This document shows, piece after piece, positions 54,670-63,476 of a stretch of 64,000 nt of DNA. Position 1 is the first letter of the stretch; each line of letters begins with the position of its first letter. The notes beneath the pieces were generated by a model. That model was not told where the DNA came from. It did not search any database and saw nothing but the letters and a program-made list of their open reading frames with translations. The DNA comes from Janthinobacterium violaceinigrum (GTDB lineage Bacteria > Pseudomonadota > Gammaproteobacteria > Burkholderiales > Burkholderiaceae_D), in contig NZ_WFLI01000025.1 in the NCBI RefSeq assembly GCF_009208555.1, positions 25,655-89,654 on the forward strand, in the 5' to 3' direction. The position numbers were made by a program, and so were the translations under genes.

Positions 54670-55886
54670 TGAAATTCAATCCTCACGAAATTATTCCTAA
54701 AGCTTATGTCGGGAGAGAACAGGCCTATATCAAGCATCTGCTGCTTGAGGGCTACCTTGAACGGTTGCTCTACATTGTCGGGTGGAGTGCGACACAATTG
54801 GGCCATGAAGAGATCGTTTTCGTTGACTGTTTTGCAGGCCCCTGGAAAGACGATAGCGATGATCTAAAATCGACATCTATTGCGATATCGATGGAACTGC
54901 TGTCAAAGGTCCAATACACGCTTAAAAAAGCTGGCCGGCCAGTGAAGTTCCGCGCTCTGTACGTGGAAAAGAATGTTCGAGCGTTTAGCCGTCTAAACAG
55001 CTATCTCTCAAGTCACACACCTCCTAACGTCGTCAGTGGAGCAATTAACGGCGATTTTACGCAATGTGTACCAGAGATCTTGGCGCACTGTCCTGCCAAA
55101 AGTTTTGTATTCTTTTTCATCGACCCGAAAGGGTGGGCGGCCGTCAAGCCGGAGATTTTGCAACCATTACTGGCACGTCCGCGCAGTGAATTTCTCATCA
55201 ATTTTATGTACGACTTTGTCAACCGCGCCGCTTCCATGTCAGCTCTGCAGGAGAACATTGCAGCGCTATTAGGCGGCGCTTTCGACATGGAAGAGGTACC
55301 TGCGAACCCTGCGCATCGTGAGCAGTTTTTGCTGGGCAGGTATCGAGATACGCTAGTAACGCGGGCTAGTCAAGGTAACGCGCGTGCTTTGTCAGGTTTC
55401 GTGTCAATCCTAGATCCCACGGCAGATCGCACCAAATATCATCTTCTTTACCTCACTCGTCACCCAAAAGGGATCATTGAGTTCATGACCCAGTCAGAGA
55501 GACTTGCGGGCGTGCAAGACGCAGTGCGAACTGCCGCCAAGTTCAATAAGAAAAATCGTGAAGATAGCACAGGTGACCTCTTCGGAATTGATGCGAGCCA
55601 GGTCGAATCTAGCATTGAGGACGATGGCGATCGACTGGAAAAGCTTAGCTTACTTTGGCTAGAAAGAATTGGAAATCAGCCTCTGATCGTCACTGAAGCT
55701 GTGTTTGCTGAGCTAATTTGCAAAAGTAATTGCTTCCCTTTTGAATTACAACTCGCCCTTAAAAACTTAATGATACAAGGCAAAGTTAGCAACGTTGACG
55801 GAAACATTAAAAGGCGAATAAAGAATGCGGTTAATTATGATAAGAAGGAAACCTTAATTCTAACCACACAAAAGCAAGGTGACTAA
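54669..55886 (+). CDS. tcmP: Three-Cys-motif partner protein TcmP (second, divergent copy)
   Basis: A 405-residue protein whose ATG overlaps the first tcmP stop (TGATG). It has the TcmP start 'VGREQAYIKHLLLEGYLERL', the SAM-type motif 'EIVFVDCFAGPWKDDSDDL', 'FRALYVEKNVRAFSRL' and 'SFVFFFIDPKGWAAVKPEIL'. Outside these motifs it differs from the first copy, so this is not a recent duplication. The C-terminal third is a winged-helix-like region ('GNQPLIVTEAVFAELICKSN'). Confidence 0.86.
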   Translation: MKFNPHEIIPKAYVGREQAYIKHLLLEGYLERLLYIVGWSATQLGHEEIVFVDCFAGPWKDDSDDLKSTSIAISMELLSKVQYTLKKAGRPVKFRALYVEKNVRAFSRLNSYLSSHTPPNVVSGAINGDFTQCVPEILAHCPAKSFVFFFIDPKGWAAVKPEILQPLLARPRSEFLINFMYDFVNRAASMSALQENIAALLGGAFDMEEVPANPAHREQFLLGRYRDTLVTRASQGNARALSGFVSILDPTADRTKYHLLYLTRHPKGIIEFMTQSERLAGVQDAVRTAAKFNKKNREDSTGDLFGIDASQVESSIEDDGDRLEKLSLLWLERIGNQPLIVTEAVFAELICKSNCFPFELQLALKNLMIQGKVSNVDGNIKRRIKNAVNYDKKETLILTTQKQGD

Positions 55887-55899
55887 GTTACTCCAATCC

Positions 55900-57378
55900 C
55901 TAAGCAAGATAACTCGCCAATCGCCGCCCATAGGGTTCCAATTCAGGCGGCAAAAGAACTTCCTTCTCTGCAAGCGAAAAGACTATTCCGGTCTCTTCGA
56001 TATTGATTTGATCGATTGACATCGCTTTTACCATTCGCACAGGGATACCAAGAGCTGCAGCAAGAATTTTCTCAAGTACCTTTTTATCCGCCTGCTCTAT
56101 GCCCATCACATCAACCTTCGCGATCAGCTTAGTGAGCTTTGATACTACTGCTAGCGGATTTCGCACAGGAGCGATCACCGCTCCCTTTGCAGGCAATGTG
56201 ACATCCCATTTTTGGGACTGCCGACAAAACGATACGAAGCCTGATAGATTATTGCGACGCGCAGGCCAAGATGCTAAAAACCTCTCGATTTGCCCCGTAG
56301 TCCATGCTTGTCTTTCAAGTCTGACGCTTTTGGCAAACTGGTTGGCTGTCGAGATATACATTCGTATACTGCGTAGTGAAAGCCCCTTCTTATCGAGCTC
56401 AGCAAGATAGGCTTGAACAATCCACCCCCAAGATTCACGTTTGCTGGCAAGGATGACCTCCTCAATTCTTGAGCGCTCCACTGCATCAAGTTTGTCTTCG
56501 TCCGATATTTCAATACCAAGCTGTTCATTCATGAAGCGGGTTGGAAGCAGATGGGTTCGTAGAACTGTTACGCCAAAAAGACGTAGCAAGGATTGGTCGG
56601 TCAGGTCCAGAACAGATGAAAACGCCGCATCGATGCGCTCAAAATAGATCTGATGGCTACGGATAAGGCCCAAGAGGTTTGGATTTGCTCTATGGCTGGA
56701 ATACAGCCATAGGGAAAAACGCCCCCATAGAGTGGCGGCCCATTCATGGCGAAAGATCGCAGAGGTAAGTGTAACTTCACGATCCAAGGCAAGCTTATTA
56801 GCGCACGGCCGGCAGCGCGAATTACCGCGCCCCAAAACGCGATCACCACAATCTGGGCAAGCATGGGCGACAGAAGGATCATCAGCGCAACTAGTACATC
56901 GAGCTCCTTGGCCATCAACAAAAGTTGCGACCCTCCTGTGCTTCCGACATATTGTGCATGTCGCATGTGTTAGCTGATTACGGCAGGAATCACATACTTT
57001 GTCTACCACTCCGTACGCTGGTGCCGCAGATAAGCGTGAGGTCACGCGATTGCACCCAGGGCATTGCTGCTCGCTGCGAAAATATGGGGAACAAGATGAG
57101 CAAACAGCTTTGCCGTCGACAATAAGAGCGGCGCGAGGCACGCTCTTTTCACAACGTACGCAAAGGCGTTCTGACATCAGGCATGCTCTACATACTGGAT
57201 CCCCGATGTCATTGCAATGAGGGCGCGCGCTTTTGCTACAACGAGAGCAAGGCACTGACGGGAACACTCTCGCGTAGCAGCTCCCGCAGTAATCATTGCC
57301 CTTATATACCTTGTGCACTTTAACGATGCCACGACCGCACTCATCGCAGTAGCGTGCCCCTTTTTTATCAACACTCAT
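55900..57378 (-). CDS. tnsF: TnsF-type target selector (zinc ribbons plus inactive tyrosine recombinase)
   Basis: A 492-residue protein. The first 195 residues carry twelve CxxC pairs, enough for six zinc ribbons (for example 'YCDECG', 'CGSC', 'CSRC', 'CPGC', 'CPDCG', 'CRPC'). From about residue 300 a tyrosine-recombinase core-binding domain follows ('IVQAYLAELDKKGLSLRSIR') and then a shortened catalytic domain that lacks the HxxR motif and the tyrosine. This architecture equals TnsF, reported to direct a Tn6022-like transposon to comM, which is the site occupied here. Start overlaps the tniQ end by 11 nt. Confidence 0.88.
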   Translation of the reverse strand: MSVDKKGARYCDECGRGIVKVHKVYKGNDYCGSCYARVFPSVPCSRCSKSARPHCNDIGDPVCRACLMSERLCVRCEKSVPRAALIVDGKAVCSSCSPYFRSEQQCPGCNRVTSRLSAAPAYGVVDKVCDSCRNQLTHATCTICRKHRRVATFVDGQGARCTSCADDPSVAHACPDCGDRVLGRGNSRCRPCANKLALDREVTLTSAIFRHEWAATLWGRFSLWLYSSHRANPNLLGLIRSHQIYFERIDAAFSSVLDLTDQSLLRLFGVTVLRTHLLPTRFMNEQLGIEISDEDKLDAVERSRIEEVILASKRESWGWIVQAYLAELDKKGLSLRSIRMYISTANQFAKSVRLERQAWTTGQIERFLASWPARRNNLSGFVSFCRQSQKWDVTLPAKGAVIAPVRNPLAVVSKLTKLIAKVDVMGIEQADKKVLEKILAAALGIPVRMVKAMSIDQINIEETGIVFSLAEKEVLLPPELEPYGRRLASYLA

Positions 57379-58489
57379 AGATTCCTTTTGCCGCTCGCAT
57401 TAGCGCCTGGGCGCGCAATGCCCAAGATACTGCACCACCAACATGCTCTAGGCGACACACGTGGTCGATCAGCCATTTATCGTTATTTCTCGGCCTGGTG
57501 CGTAATCGCTCAGGAAGCAGGGCAACCGCAGCCGTAAGCCAGTTAGGCAACTCTCCACAAGTGCGAAACGCAAGCTGAGTCATACCAGCAGCGTGGGCAA
57601 AATGCAGAAAATTCACTGGCCAATCTTCAAGCAACTCATTAAGTACCGAAAACAGTGCTTCGCGTGAATGGGTGCGAAGACGCCTAGTCTCTTCTCGTAT
57701 ATCGACCGTGCAAATATGGATCGGTCGCAAATCCGGATGACTTTGCAATTGCTGTTTGATGAGACGCATCATAATGGAGGCGCCGTGAATAAATTCTGGT
57801 GTCGACAACAACTCCGGTCCGAGGCAATATCCATGGCCATCAAGACATCGCAACATTCGATACTGTACTGCCAAGGCAGTATCTGCGCTGCCCTTATCCT
57901 TGCCATCAAATGAGTGCAATACGGTACCGCACTGCCAGCAACGTGTTGGCTCATGCTTACACCGATGCGGCATCACAGCCATCTCACACGAAGGACAACA
58001 ATCGCGCAGAAAGATTCCATGCTTCGGGCAAGCAAATACGAACGATAGGCGCCATGCACGTTGAAACACGGGTTCGTCTTTGAGGCACAGCGGGCAAAAC
58101 TGCAATCCGAATCTCAAACGAAGTCGGTGATAAATACCAATCACGTTGATCCACCGCTGACAAGCTGGCCATTGCGGATCAGAGCTACTGGCACAACCCA
58201 TGAAACCAAATAGGGTCATCGCCACGACGTCGTCAATAGTTAAGCCATAATAATGGGCAATCAAGGAAAGTGCTTGGTCGCTGAGCGAAGAATCGATGTC
58301 ACGCGTCCAGATAACATTTTCGGGAAAGGTCACTGCTGTAAATCGATATGGGCTCAACCCATGCCGGTGCGCCGAGCGTACGAGAAATGAGCTGATCAAC
58401 TCATCCCTACCTGGTACAACATGAGCATACCAAGGCACCACTTCTATACTCGTCGCGCGATGTCGTCCCATTCGTCTTGTGCGGTCCAT
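57368..58489 (-). CDS. tniQ: TniQ/TnsD-family transposition protein
   Basis: A 373-residue protein with the TniQ start 'PGRDELISSFLVRSAHRHGL' and a zinc-finger pattern 'FCPLCLKDEPVFQRAWRLS' continuing to 'CPKHGIFLRDCCPSC' (about residues 134-173), plus 'RCWQCGTVL'. TniQ links the target selector to the TnsC filament. The 5' end overlaps tnsC by 46 nt with ATG 58489; ATG 58471 is an alternative. It is shorter than Tn7 TnsD, so DNA recognition is probably left to TnsF. Confidence 0.9.
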   Translation of the reverse strand: MDRTRRMGRHRATSIEVVPWYAHVVPGRDELISSFLVRSAHRHGLSPYRFTAVTFPENVIWTRDIDSSLSDQALSLIAHYYGLTIDDVVAMTLFGFMGCASSSDPQWPACQRWINVIGIYHRLRLRFGLQFCPLCLKDEPVFQRAWRLSFVFACPKHGIFLRDCCPSCEMAVMPHRCKHEPTRCWQCGTVLHSFDGKDKGSADTALAVQYRMLRCLDGHGYCLGPELLSTPEFIHGASIMMRLIKQQLQSHPDLRPIHICTVDIREETRRLRTHSREALFSVLNELLEDWPVNFLHFAHAAGMTQLAFRTCGELPNWLTAAVALLPERLRTRPRNNDKWLIDHVCRLEHVGGAVSWALRAQALMRAAKGIYEC

Positions 58490-59331
58490 ACCACATCCTT
58501 CAACACATCTCTATCGATTCGCTCCTTACCGCTCAGCAATGCGTGACTAGCCGCAGCCTTTAGTAGATTAACCGTAGAACCGATGGTCTCGCCAGCCATA
58601 CTATAAATAATAGGCGCAAGCTCACGCGAGGCAAGATCGGACGGCTCGGCCAAAGGCAGGAGCCGCTGATAACTGGTAAGGAACCGCAGATACTCAACGT
58701 TCAGCTTCCAGCGATCGAGCGCTGCTGGATCAAAGCGCGACTTCATCTGCGGCTCCAAATTCAATGCGTTGATAGCCGCCTGGGTTCCAGCGGCAATGAT
58801 CGAAATTTTTAGTACATTGCTAATACCCTTGATCGCCGCGAGCAAGTCACCCGCTCCTTTTCCAGCTGTAGTGAGGTTATTGAACTCGTCAATGACTAAC
58901 ACCCGTATACCCACTTGGATGAGTATAGATTTTGCCTGCTTTTTCTTAAGCAAAATGGAGTCTTTATCGCCATGCGAAATACCCATAGCCCACAGAATCT
59001 CCGACCAAAATTCCGATTCGCTGGGCGTCTCCGGCATGGATATCTGTAATACCGGTGAGATTGCATTGCCCGTCGCTGTCATTTGAACCGGATATCGTGA
59101 ACAAAAGCGCTCCACGATGGAGCTTTTGCCGTTTCCGCTTCTTCCCACAATGAGAACGCTGGGCATACGTAGTGACTTGGGATATACCAGTAACTGATCA
59201 AGCCTGTTCATGATCTGTGTCGCACGTGTGTAGCCGACCCATCGATCGGTCTTACAAAGCATGACACGCTCGTCAGTAGGAAGCTCCAGCATGGCAGCCG
59301 TTTCAGGCTCTAAGTGATCCATAGATCTCAT
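58444..59331 (-). CDS. tnsC: AAA+ ATPase TnsC/TniB
   Basis: A 295-residue AAA+ protein of the TniB type. Walker A is 'VGRSGNGKSSIVERF' (about residues 62-76), Walker B 'VLVIDEFNNL' (about 143-152), and sensor-1 'ISIIAAGTQAAINAL'. Typical TniB sequence 'WVGYTRATQIMNRLDQLLVY' precedes Walker A. It forms filaments that connect TniQ with the transposase and gives target immunity. Overlaps tnsB by 4 nt. Confidence 0.94.
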   Translation of the reverse strand: MRSMDHLEPETAAMLELPTDERVMLCKTDRWVGYTRATQIMNRLDQLLVYPKSLRMPSVLIVGRSGNGKSSIVERFCSRYPVQMTATGNAISPVLQISMPETPSESEFWSEILWAMGISHGDKDSILLKKKQAKSILIQVGIRVLVIDEFNNLTTAGKGAGDLLAAIKGISNVLKISIIAAGTQAAINALNLEPQMKSRFDPAALDRWKLNVEYLRFLTSYQRLLPLAEPSDLASRELAPIIYSMAGETIGSTVNLLKAAASHALLSGKERIDRDVLKDVVWTAQDEWDDIARRV

Positions 59332-61244
59332 CGGGTAAGCGATACATCGTCAAAAGGGTTAACTGGGTGCGCAAATGGGTCTTCCTCATTGTCAAACAAT
59401 GACTTCAAAGGCGGTGACAGCCGTGGAGTCTTAGTTTCTTCTACAGCTTCCGCCTGCTTTTTCAACGGGGAACGCGCGGCATGCCGGCGTGCCGACTTTG
59501 TCTTGTGCAATGATTTTTCCACCGCCTCGCGTAGACGTCCAAGCGCCTCAAAGATCACATCTTCATCAACATCATGTTTACCTTGCTCCTTGAGCGTTCG
59601 GCGTACTTCCTTTAGCTCCCATGCGCTGATCGGGGGGTGGCCAACATTTGCATACGGTATCGGGAAGTAGGCCTTCGCAATAGGATCAAAGAAAAAAATC
59701 TTGCTGATGTCGCGTGGGTCTCTGCGCACAAGAAACTGCCTTCGGGCGTTAGGATTGTTGGGATCGACAGAATTAATGTATGGGTCTAAGACTGGATCGT
59801 AGTAATTGATGAGATCAATTTGGATGCCGTATTGCTGTACAGACCGTTCAAAGAACGGTAAAAAGTCGAGCAACAGCTTCACCGGATCAGTAGGCACTGG
59901 CAGTATGCCAATACCAGGGCTCGTCGCGTTGCCCAAGATACCTAGCTCCCATTTCTTCCGTGGCGGCATGCCTAGTTCAGAATGATTGCGCTGATGGTAG
60001 ACATTGACGATGAACTCAACGAGATGATATTCAAACTCCTTCAACGTCAACGCGGACTCCGCCTCTGAGTCGTATTTAGCGCGGTGCCGAGGATTGGAAA
60101 ACGTCGTACCTGGCAACTTATGAATTTGGTTCGCCAATGTTCCCATGTAGCGCTCAATGTGACCGCCATAGTGTGGACGAAGTGGAGGACGCCACTGAAG
60201 GTCGATGGCGTACTCGTCGCACCCACGCTCTAACGCGGCACCACGAAACTCCTTACCGTTATCGCTATGAACCACGTTCATGACTCCCCATACTGGCCAG
60301 TCGCCACTGACACCAAGTCCAGCCATATACTCGCGCTTTGGACATATGGCATGGGATAAGCACATCGCTACAGCTGTGGAATTTGGTTTATCGAACGTCA
60401 CGTACAACCCAGCTACCATGCGAGTATTGACATCAATGGCTACGGTTAACCAGGGGCGACCGATAGGCTGACGATAGATCTCATCGACAAGAATGATGTC
60501 AGCTGGCGTATGGTCGATTTGCACAACTGCGAATGGAAAGTCTGCTCCTGGAAACTTCCCCTGCAACGGTTCATACAGATTGCGAGCCTGCTCCCTTTGG
60601 CCGCGGCGGCGCAATGTCTCGGCAACAGGCAGCATACTGATACGACTTCTAATCGTGTTGCCATGAGGGGCAGAAATCTTGGCTAAACGCGCACGGCGCT
60701 GAACTTCATCAATCACATCCTGCTTTTTCTTTCGCTGCTTGGTCAAATAGTCTTCATTGATCACACTGGCAATAAGCTTCTCTTGCTCAGCATTGAGCAT
60801 GCGAGTGCCAGTCGCGCGCCCACGCTTTGTTGGCACTAGTGCAGAGACATTGCCAGCTTTTTGGTAGGCGCTGAGCCATTTATAAAGAGTTGCCGCGTGT
60901 ACTCCCTGTGCAGTAGCGATCGCTTCGGCGTCAAGGCGCGTACGAATTGGATTGTCCAATAAAGGTTTGATAGCCTGAAATCGCCGCTGAGCTATGGCCC
61001 ATTCCTTTTCACTGTAGAGGCTAAGGTCCTTCGTGAGTGGGATGTCTTTTGAGTCATCTTCAACGAAAGCTTCGAGTGTGTCGATGCGCAGTCGAGTACT
61101 CTCAAGCGTTTCCTCATCTTGTGCGAAAACGGTATCAACTGTCACCAAGTGTGTAATACGATACTTTTTGCCAGCTGAGCGAACTAGCTGTCCAGGAACC
61201 ATCTCGAAGAAGCCTTTAGGTATTTTATTCATCGTCAGTACCAA
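59328..61244 (-). CDS. tnsB: DDE transposase TnsB/TniA
   Basis: A 638-residue Mu/TniA-type transposase. The DDE residues are in 'VVQIDHTPADIILVDEI', 'NVVHSDNGKEFRGAAL' and 'YGGHIERYMGTLANQ' (roughly residues 245, 325 and 361). An N-terminal helix-turn-helix region ('IATAQGVHAATLYKWLSAYQ') binds the end repeats. TnsB cuts and joins the 3' ends. The 5' end overlaps tnsA by 20 nt. Confidence 0.95.
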   Translation of the reverse strand: MVLTMNKIPKGFFEMVPGQLVRSAGKKYRITHLVTVDTVFAQDEETLESTRLRIDTLEAFVEDDSKDIPLTKDLSLYSEKEWAIAQRRFQAIKPLLDNPIRTRLDAEAIATAQGVHAATLYKWLSAYQKAGNVSALVPTKRGRATGTRMLNAEQEKLIASVINEDYLTKQRKKKQDVIDEVQRRARLAKISAPHGNTIRSRISMLPVAETLRRRGQREQARNLYEPLQGKFPGADFPFAVVQIDHTPADIILVDEIYRQPIGRPWLTVAIDVNTRMVAGLYVTFDKPNSTAVAMCLSHAICPKREYMAGLGVSGDWPVWGVMNVVHSDNGKEFRGAALERGCDEYAIDLQWRPPLRPHYGGHIERYMGTLANQIHKLPGTTFSNPRHRAKYDSEAESALTLKEFEYHLVEFIVNVYHQRNHSELGMPPRKKWELGILGNATSPGIGILPVPTDPVKLLLDFLPFFERSVQQYGIQIDLINYYDPVLDPYINSVDPNNPNARRQFLVRRDPRDISKIFFFDPIAKAYFPIPYANVGHPPISAWELKEVRRTLKEQGKHDVDEDVIFEALGRLREAVEKSLHKTKSARRHAARSPLKKQAEAVEETKTPRLSPPLKSLFDNEEDPFAHPVNPFDDVSLTR

Positions 61245-61914
61245 TCCAGATCCGCGACTGCATATTCAGCGGCAACTCAAGCTGGGTAGCAATCTCCCGA
61301 TTAGCAACCATCCGCCACAGCTCAGTTAATGCAGCCATGCGTCTCTCATCGTCCGTATACGCCATTGCAAGCAGAGCTTGAGGCGTTGTTGGACCGAGTA
61401 TGCGTAAACTGTATAAAAGCTGATCCTGGTAAAGTTGCTGCACTGCCATCCCACGGTACTTTCGCAAGAATTTGGCATTTTTCAAGAATGGTGTACGAAT
61501 ATGCTTTTCAGTCACGATCTTGAAACGCCATCCAACATCCCGGCATGCTGCAACTGCCTGCTTGAATCTGGGCCGAAACGTTAGAAAATCCTGCGCAAGG
61601 TTCTCGATCGGCTTTACTTCATAAACAATGACGATTGGGTCACGCCCTGGGTAAAGGTACTGGGCAAGTATGTCAGGGGTATAGCGCAGTTCACGTCCAT
61701 TCGCGTCGTACAGAATAGAAAAAGGCTGCTCTCGTATCAACGTTACAGCAGGATCAAAATCAAGACAGATCAACCAGTCTCTCTCTAAGGACGATTCAAA
61801 TCCAGCGCGTTCAGTACCGTCGACAGTGATCCGACCCGTGAGGGCCCGACGACTCATTCTGAGAGGCCGAACTGGAGCCAAACAATCCAGTCGCGCATTT
61901 AAGCCGGTTTTCAT
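61225..61914 (-). CDS. tnsA: TnsA endonuclease
   Basis: A 229-residue protein with a PD-(D/E)XK-type nuclease domain: 'FESSLERDWLICLDFDP' (Glu), 'LRYTPDILAQYL' (Asp) and 'IVYEVKPIENLA' (E-x-K). A C-terminal winged-helix part ('TTPQALLAMAYTDDERRMAA') would contact TnsB/TnsC. TnsA cuts the 5' strands so the element moves by cut-and-paste. One transposase-binding repeat (61888-61906) lies inside its first codons. Confidence 0.93.
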   Translation of the reverse strand: MKTGLNARLDCLAPVRPLRMSRRALTGRITVDGTERAGFESSLERDWLICLDFDPAVTLIREQPFSILYDANGRELRYTPDILAQYLYPGRDPIVIVYEVKPIENLAQDFLTFRPRFKQAVAACRDVGWRFKIVTEKHIRTPFLKNAKFLRKYRGMAVQQLYQDQLLYSLRILGPTTPQALLAMAYTDDERRMAALTELWRMVANREIATQLELPLNMQSRIWIGTDDE

Positions 61915-62023
61915 ATCTAGTCGTATATTTAAATGTTGTCAGTCGTGTTTTTTGTTGTATGGTGCCGTAGAACTATAGAGTACGTCAAGATAATTTCAGT
62001 CGTGAATTTAGATAGAATTGACA
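61888..62023 (+). repeat. Right transposon end with four direct transposase-binding repeats
   Basis: Four copies of CAGTCGYNNNTTTAA-like sequence are at 61888-61906, 61918-61938, 61940-61959 and 61997-62017, followed by the terminal AATTGACA at 62016-62023. The spacing is uneven, with the last three close to the end as in Tn7 right ends. Confidence 0.8.
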
Positions 62024-62685
62024 GCGGCAACGTGCCGCGTCCGGGAGAAATCTCGCTGGCGCACTGCGGCGTGTTGTTTCTCGATGAAATTGCCGAATTC
62101 CACCGCCGGGTGCTCGATGTCCTGCGCCAGCCCATGGAATCGGGAGTGATCAGCATTTCACGCGCGGCCCGCCAGGCCGAGTTTCCCGCCCGCTTTCAGC
62201 TGATCGCCGCCATGAATCCCTGTCCGTGCGGCTATCTGGGCCACGCTTCCGGGCGTTGCCGCTGTACGCCCGATGCCGTGCTGCGCTATCACAACCGCCT
62301 GTCCGGTCCGCTACTCGACCGTATCGACCTGCAGATCGAAGTGGCCGCCATGGCTCCGGCGGCGCTGGGGCGGCGTGCCGGCGCCGGTGAAAGTACGCAA
62401 GCCATCGCTGCCCGGGTAGCGGCAGCGTTTGCCCTGCAGCTGGCGCGCCAGGGGAAATCGAACCAGCGCTTGAGCAACACGGAAATCGAACAGCATTGTC
62501 GCCTGGACGCACATGGCGAACAGCTGCTGCTTGGCGCCATGGCGCGCCTGCACTGGTCGGCGCGCACTTACCACCGGGTATTGCGCGTGGCGCGCAGCAT
62601 CTCGGACCTGGCGGGCAGCCCCGCCATCACGCCGCCGCATCTGGCCGAGGCCATCCAGTACCGGCGCGTACTGCGCGAGCTATGA
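61933..62685 (+). pseudogene. comM: comM 3' part, with an in-frame ATG supplied by the transposon end
   Basis: Native comM sequence is 62029-62685 (218 codons plus stop, after the duplicated GCGGC): 'NVPRPGEISLAHCGVLFLDE' with Walker B, 'AAMNPCPCGYLGHASGRCRC' and the C-terminal 'RTYHRVLRVARSISDLAG'. The frame is open back into the transposon right end to an ATG at 61933, giving a 250-residue fusion. Without Walker A it cannot hydrolyse ATP alone. Together with 42187-43053 it rebuilds a 507-residue ComM. Confidence 0.93.
62024..62028. repeat. Right target-site duplication GCGGC
   Basis: Five bases directly after the ACA end, identical to 43049-43053. This is the right half of the duplication made on insertion. 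Confidence 0.95.
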
Positions 62686-62750
62686 GCCTGCCAGCCATGG
62701 CCCGTACGTGCGCGATTGCGCGTGGCTGGCGGCGCTGCTACCATCTGCTG

Positions 62751-63296
62751 ATGAAAAAACCATCACTTGCCATCTTCCTGGCCGTGCTCGCGACTGCCTG
62801 CACGCTGTCCGCCTGCAGTCCGAAATTCGACTGGCGCGACTATCGCAGCCCCGACGCCCAGTTCACGGCCCTGTTTCCAGGCAAGCCGGCCGTACTGACA
62901 CGCGAGATCGATCTCGATGGCAAGAAAGTGAGCCTGACCATGACGGCGAGCGAAGCCGATGGCAGCACCTTCGCCATCGGCAGCGCCGTGCTCGACAGCG
63001 CAGAACAGGCGCAAGCGGCCTTGCCCGCCATGCAGACGGCCCTGTTGAAAAATATCAACGGCACCGTGCGCAGCGAAAAATCCGTCTCGGCCGCCAGCAG
63101 CAGCGCTGCCGGCACGCAGCAGCGCAGTTCGCTCAGCATCGAAGCCGGCGGAACGCAGCAAGGCAAACCTGTATTGCTGGTGGGCCGTTTTGTGGCGCAG
63201 GACAAGCGCATCTTCCAGATCGTCATACTCGGTGAAGAAAGCAAGCTGTCGCGCGACACCATCGACACCTTCATGGACTCCGTGAAACTGGATTGA
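62751..63296 (+). CDS. Lipoprotein, unknown function
   Basis: A 181-residue lipoprotein: signal peptide with lipobox 'CTLSACSPKF' (Cys near residue 22). The mature part is a small alpha/beta domain ('YRSPDAQFTALFPGKPAVLT', 'FQIVILGEESKLSRDTIDTF') similar to uncharacterised proteins and to the fold of PsbP-like/DUF1795 domains. No catalytic motif is seen. It is 65 bp after comM on the same strand. ATG 62751 starts a good signal peptide. Confidence 0.7.
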   Translation: MKKPSLAIFLAVLATACTLSACSPKFDWRDYRSPDAQFTALFPGKPAVLTREIDLDGKKVSLTMTASEADGSTFAIGSAVLDSAEQAQAALPAMQTALLKNINGTVRSEKSVSAASSSAAGTQQRSSLSIEAGGTQQGKPVLLVGRFVAQDKRIFQIVILGEESKLSRDTIDTFMDSVKLD

Positions 63297-63476
63297 GACT
63301 TAACGATCGCTTAAATGGCGGTTTTCACGATCCGCAAGCTCTTGTAAATACGTGCGTTGTCCAACAGATGGCCCTATCCGGCTTGCAAATGTGCAATCCG
63401 GGCAATCGGACGGCCTGTGCGACATTTCAAGTCGTGATATTGTTTCGACACTAACAACAAGTTCCAGAAAGCGCTT

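Larger units (their letters stand above)
43054..62023. mobile_element. Tn7-like (Tn6022-like) transposon inserted in comM
   Basis: An 18,970-bp element with TGT...ACA termini, an 8-bp perfect terminal inverted repeat (TGTCAATT) with further imperfect pairing, several subterminal transposase-binding repeats and a 5-bp duplication. The core tnsA-tnsB-tnsC-tniQ-tnsF runs inward from the right end; a TnsE-like gene lies near the left end. Tn6022-like elements and related AbaR islands are known to use comM, and a TnsF-type selector has been shown to direct a Tn6022-like element there. Cargo in between is lower in G+C than the chromosome and holds toxin-antitoxin and candidate defence genes. Confidence 0.95.

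Noticed and set aside
43054..62023. A CRISPR array or Cas genes, as in CRISPR-associated Tn7-like elements
   Set aside because: No regularly spaced repeats and no Cas-like protein in the cargo; TnsF explains the comM target.
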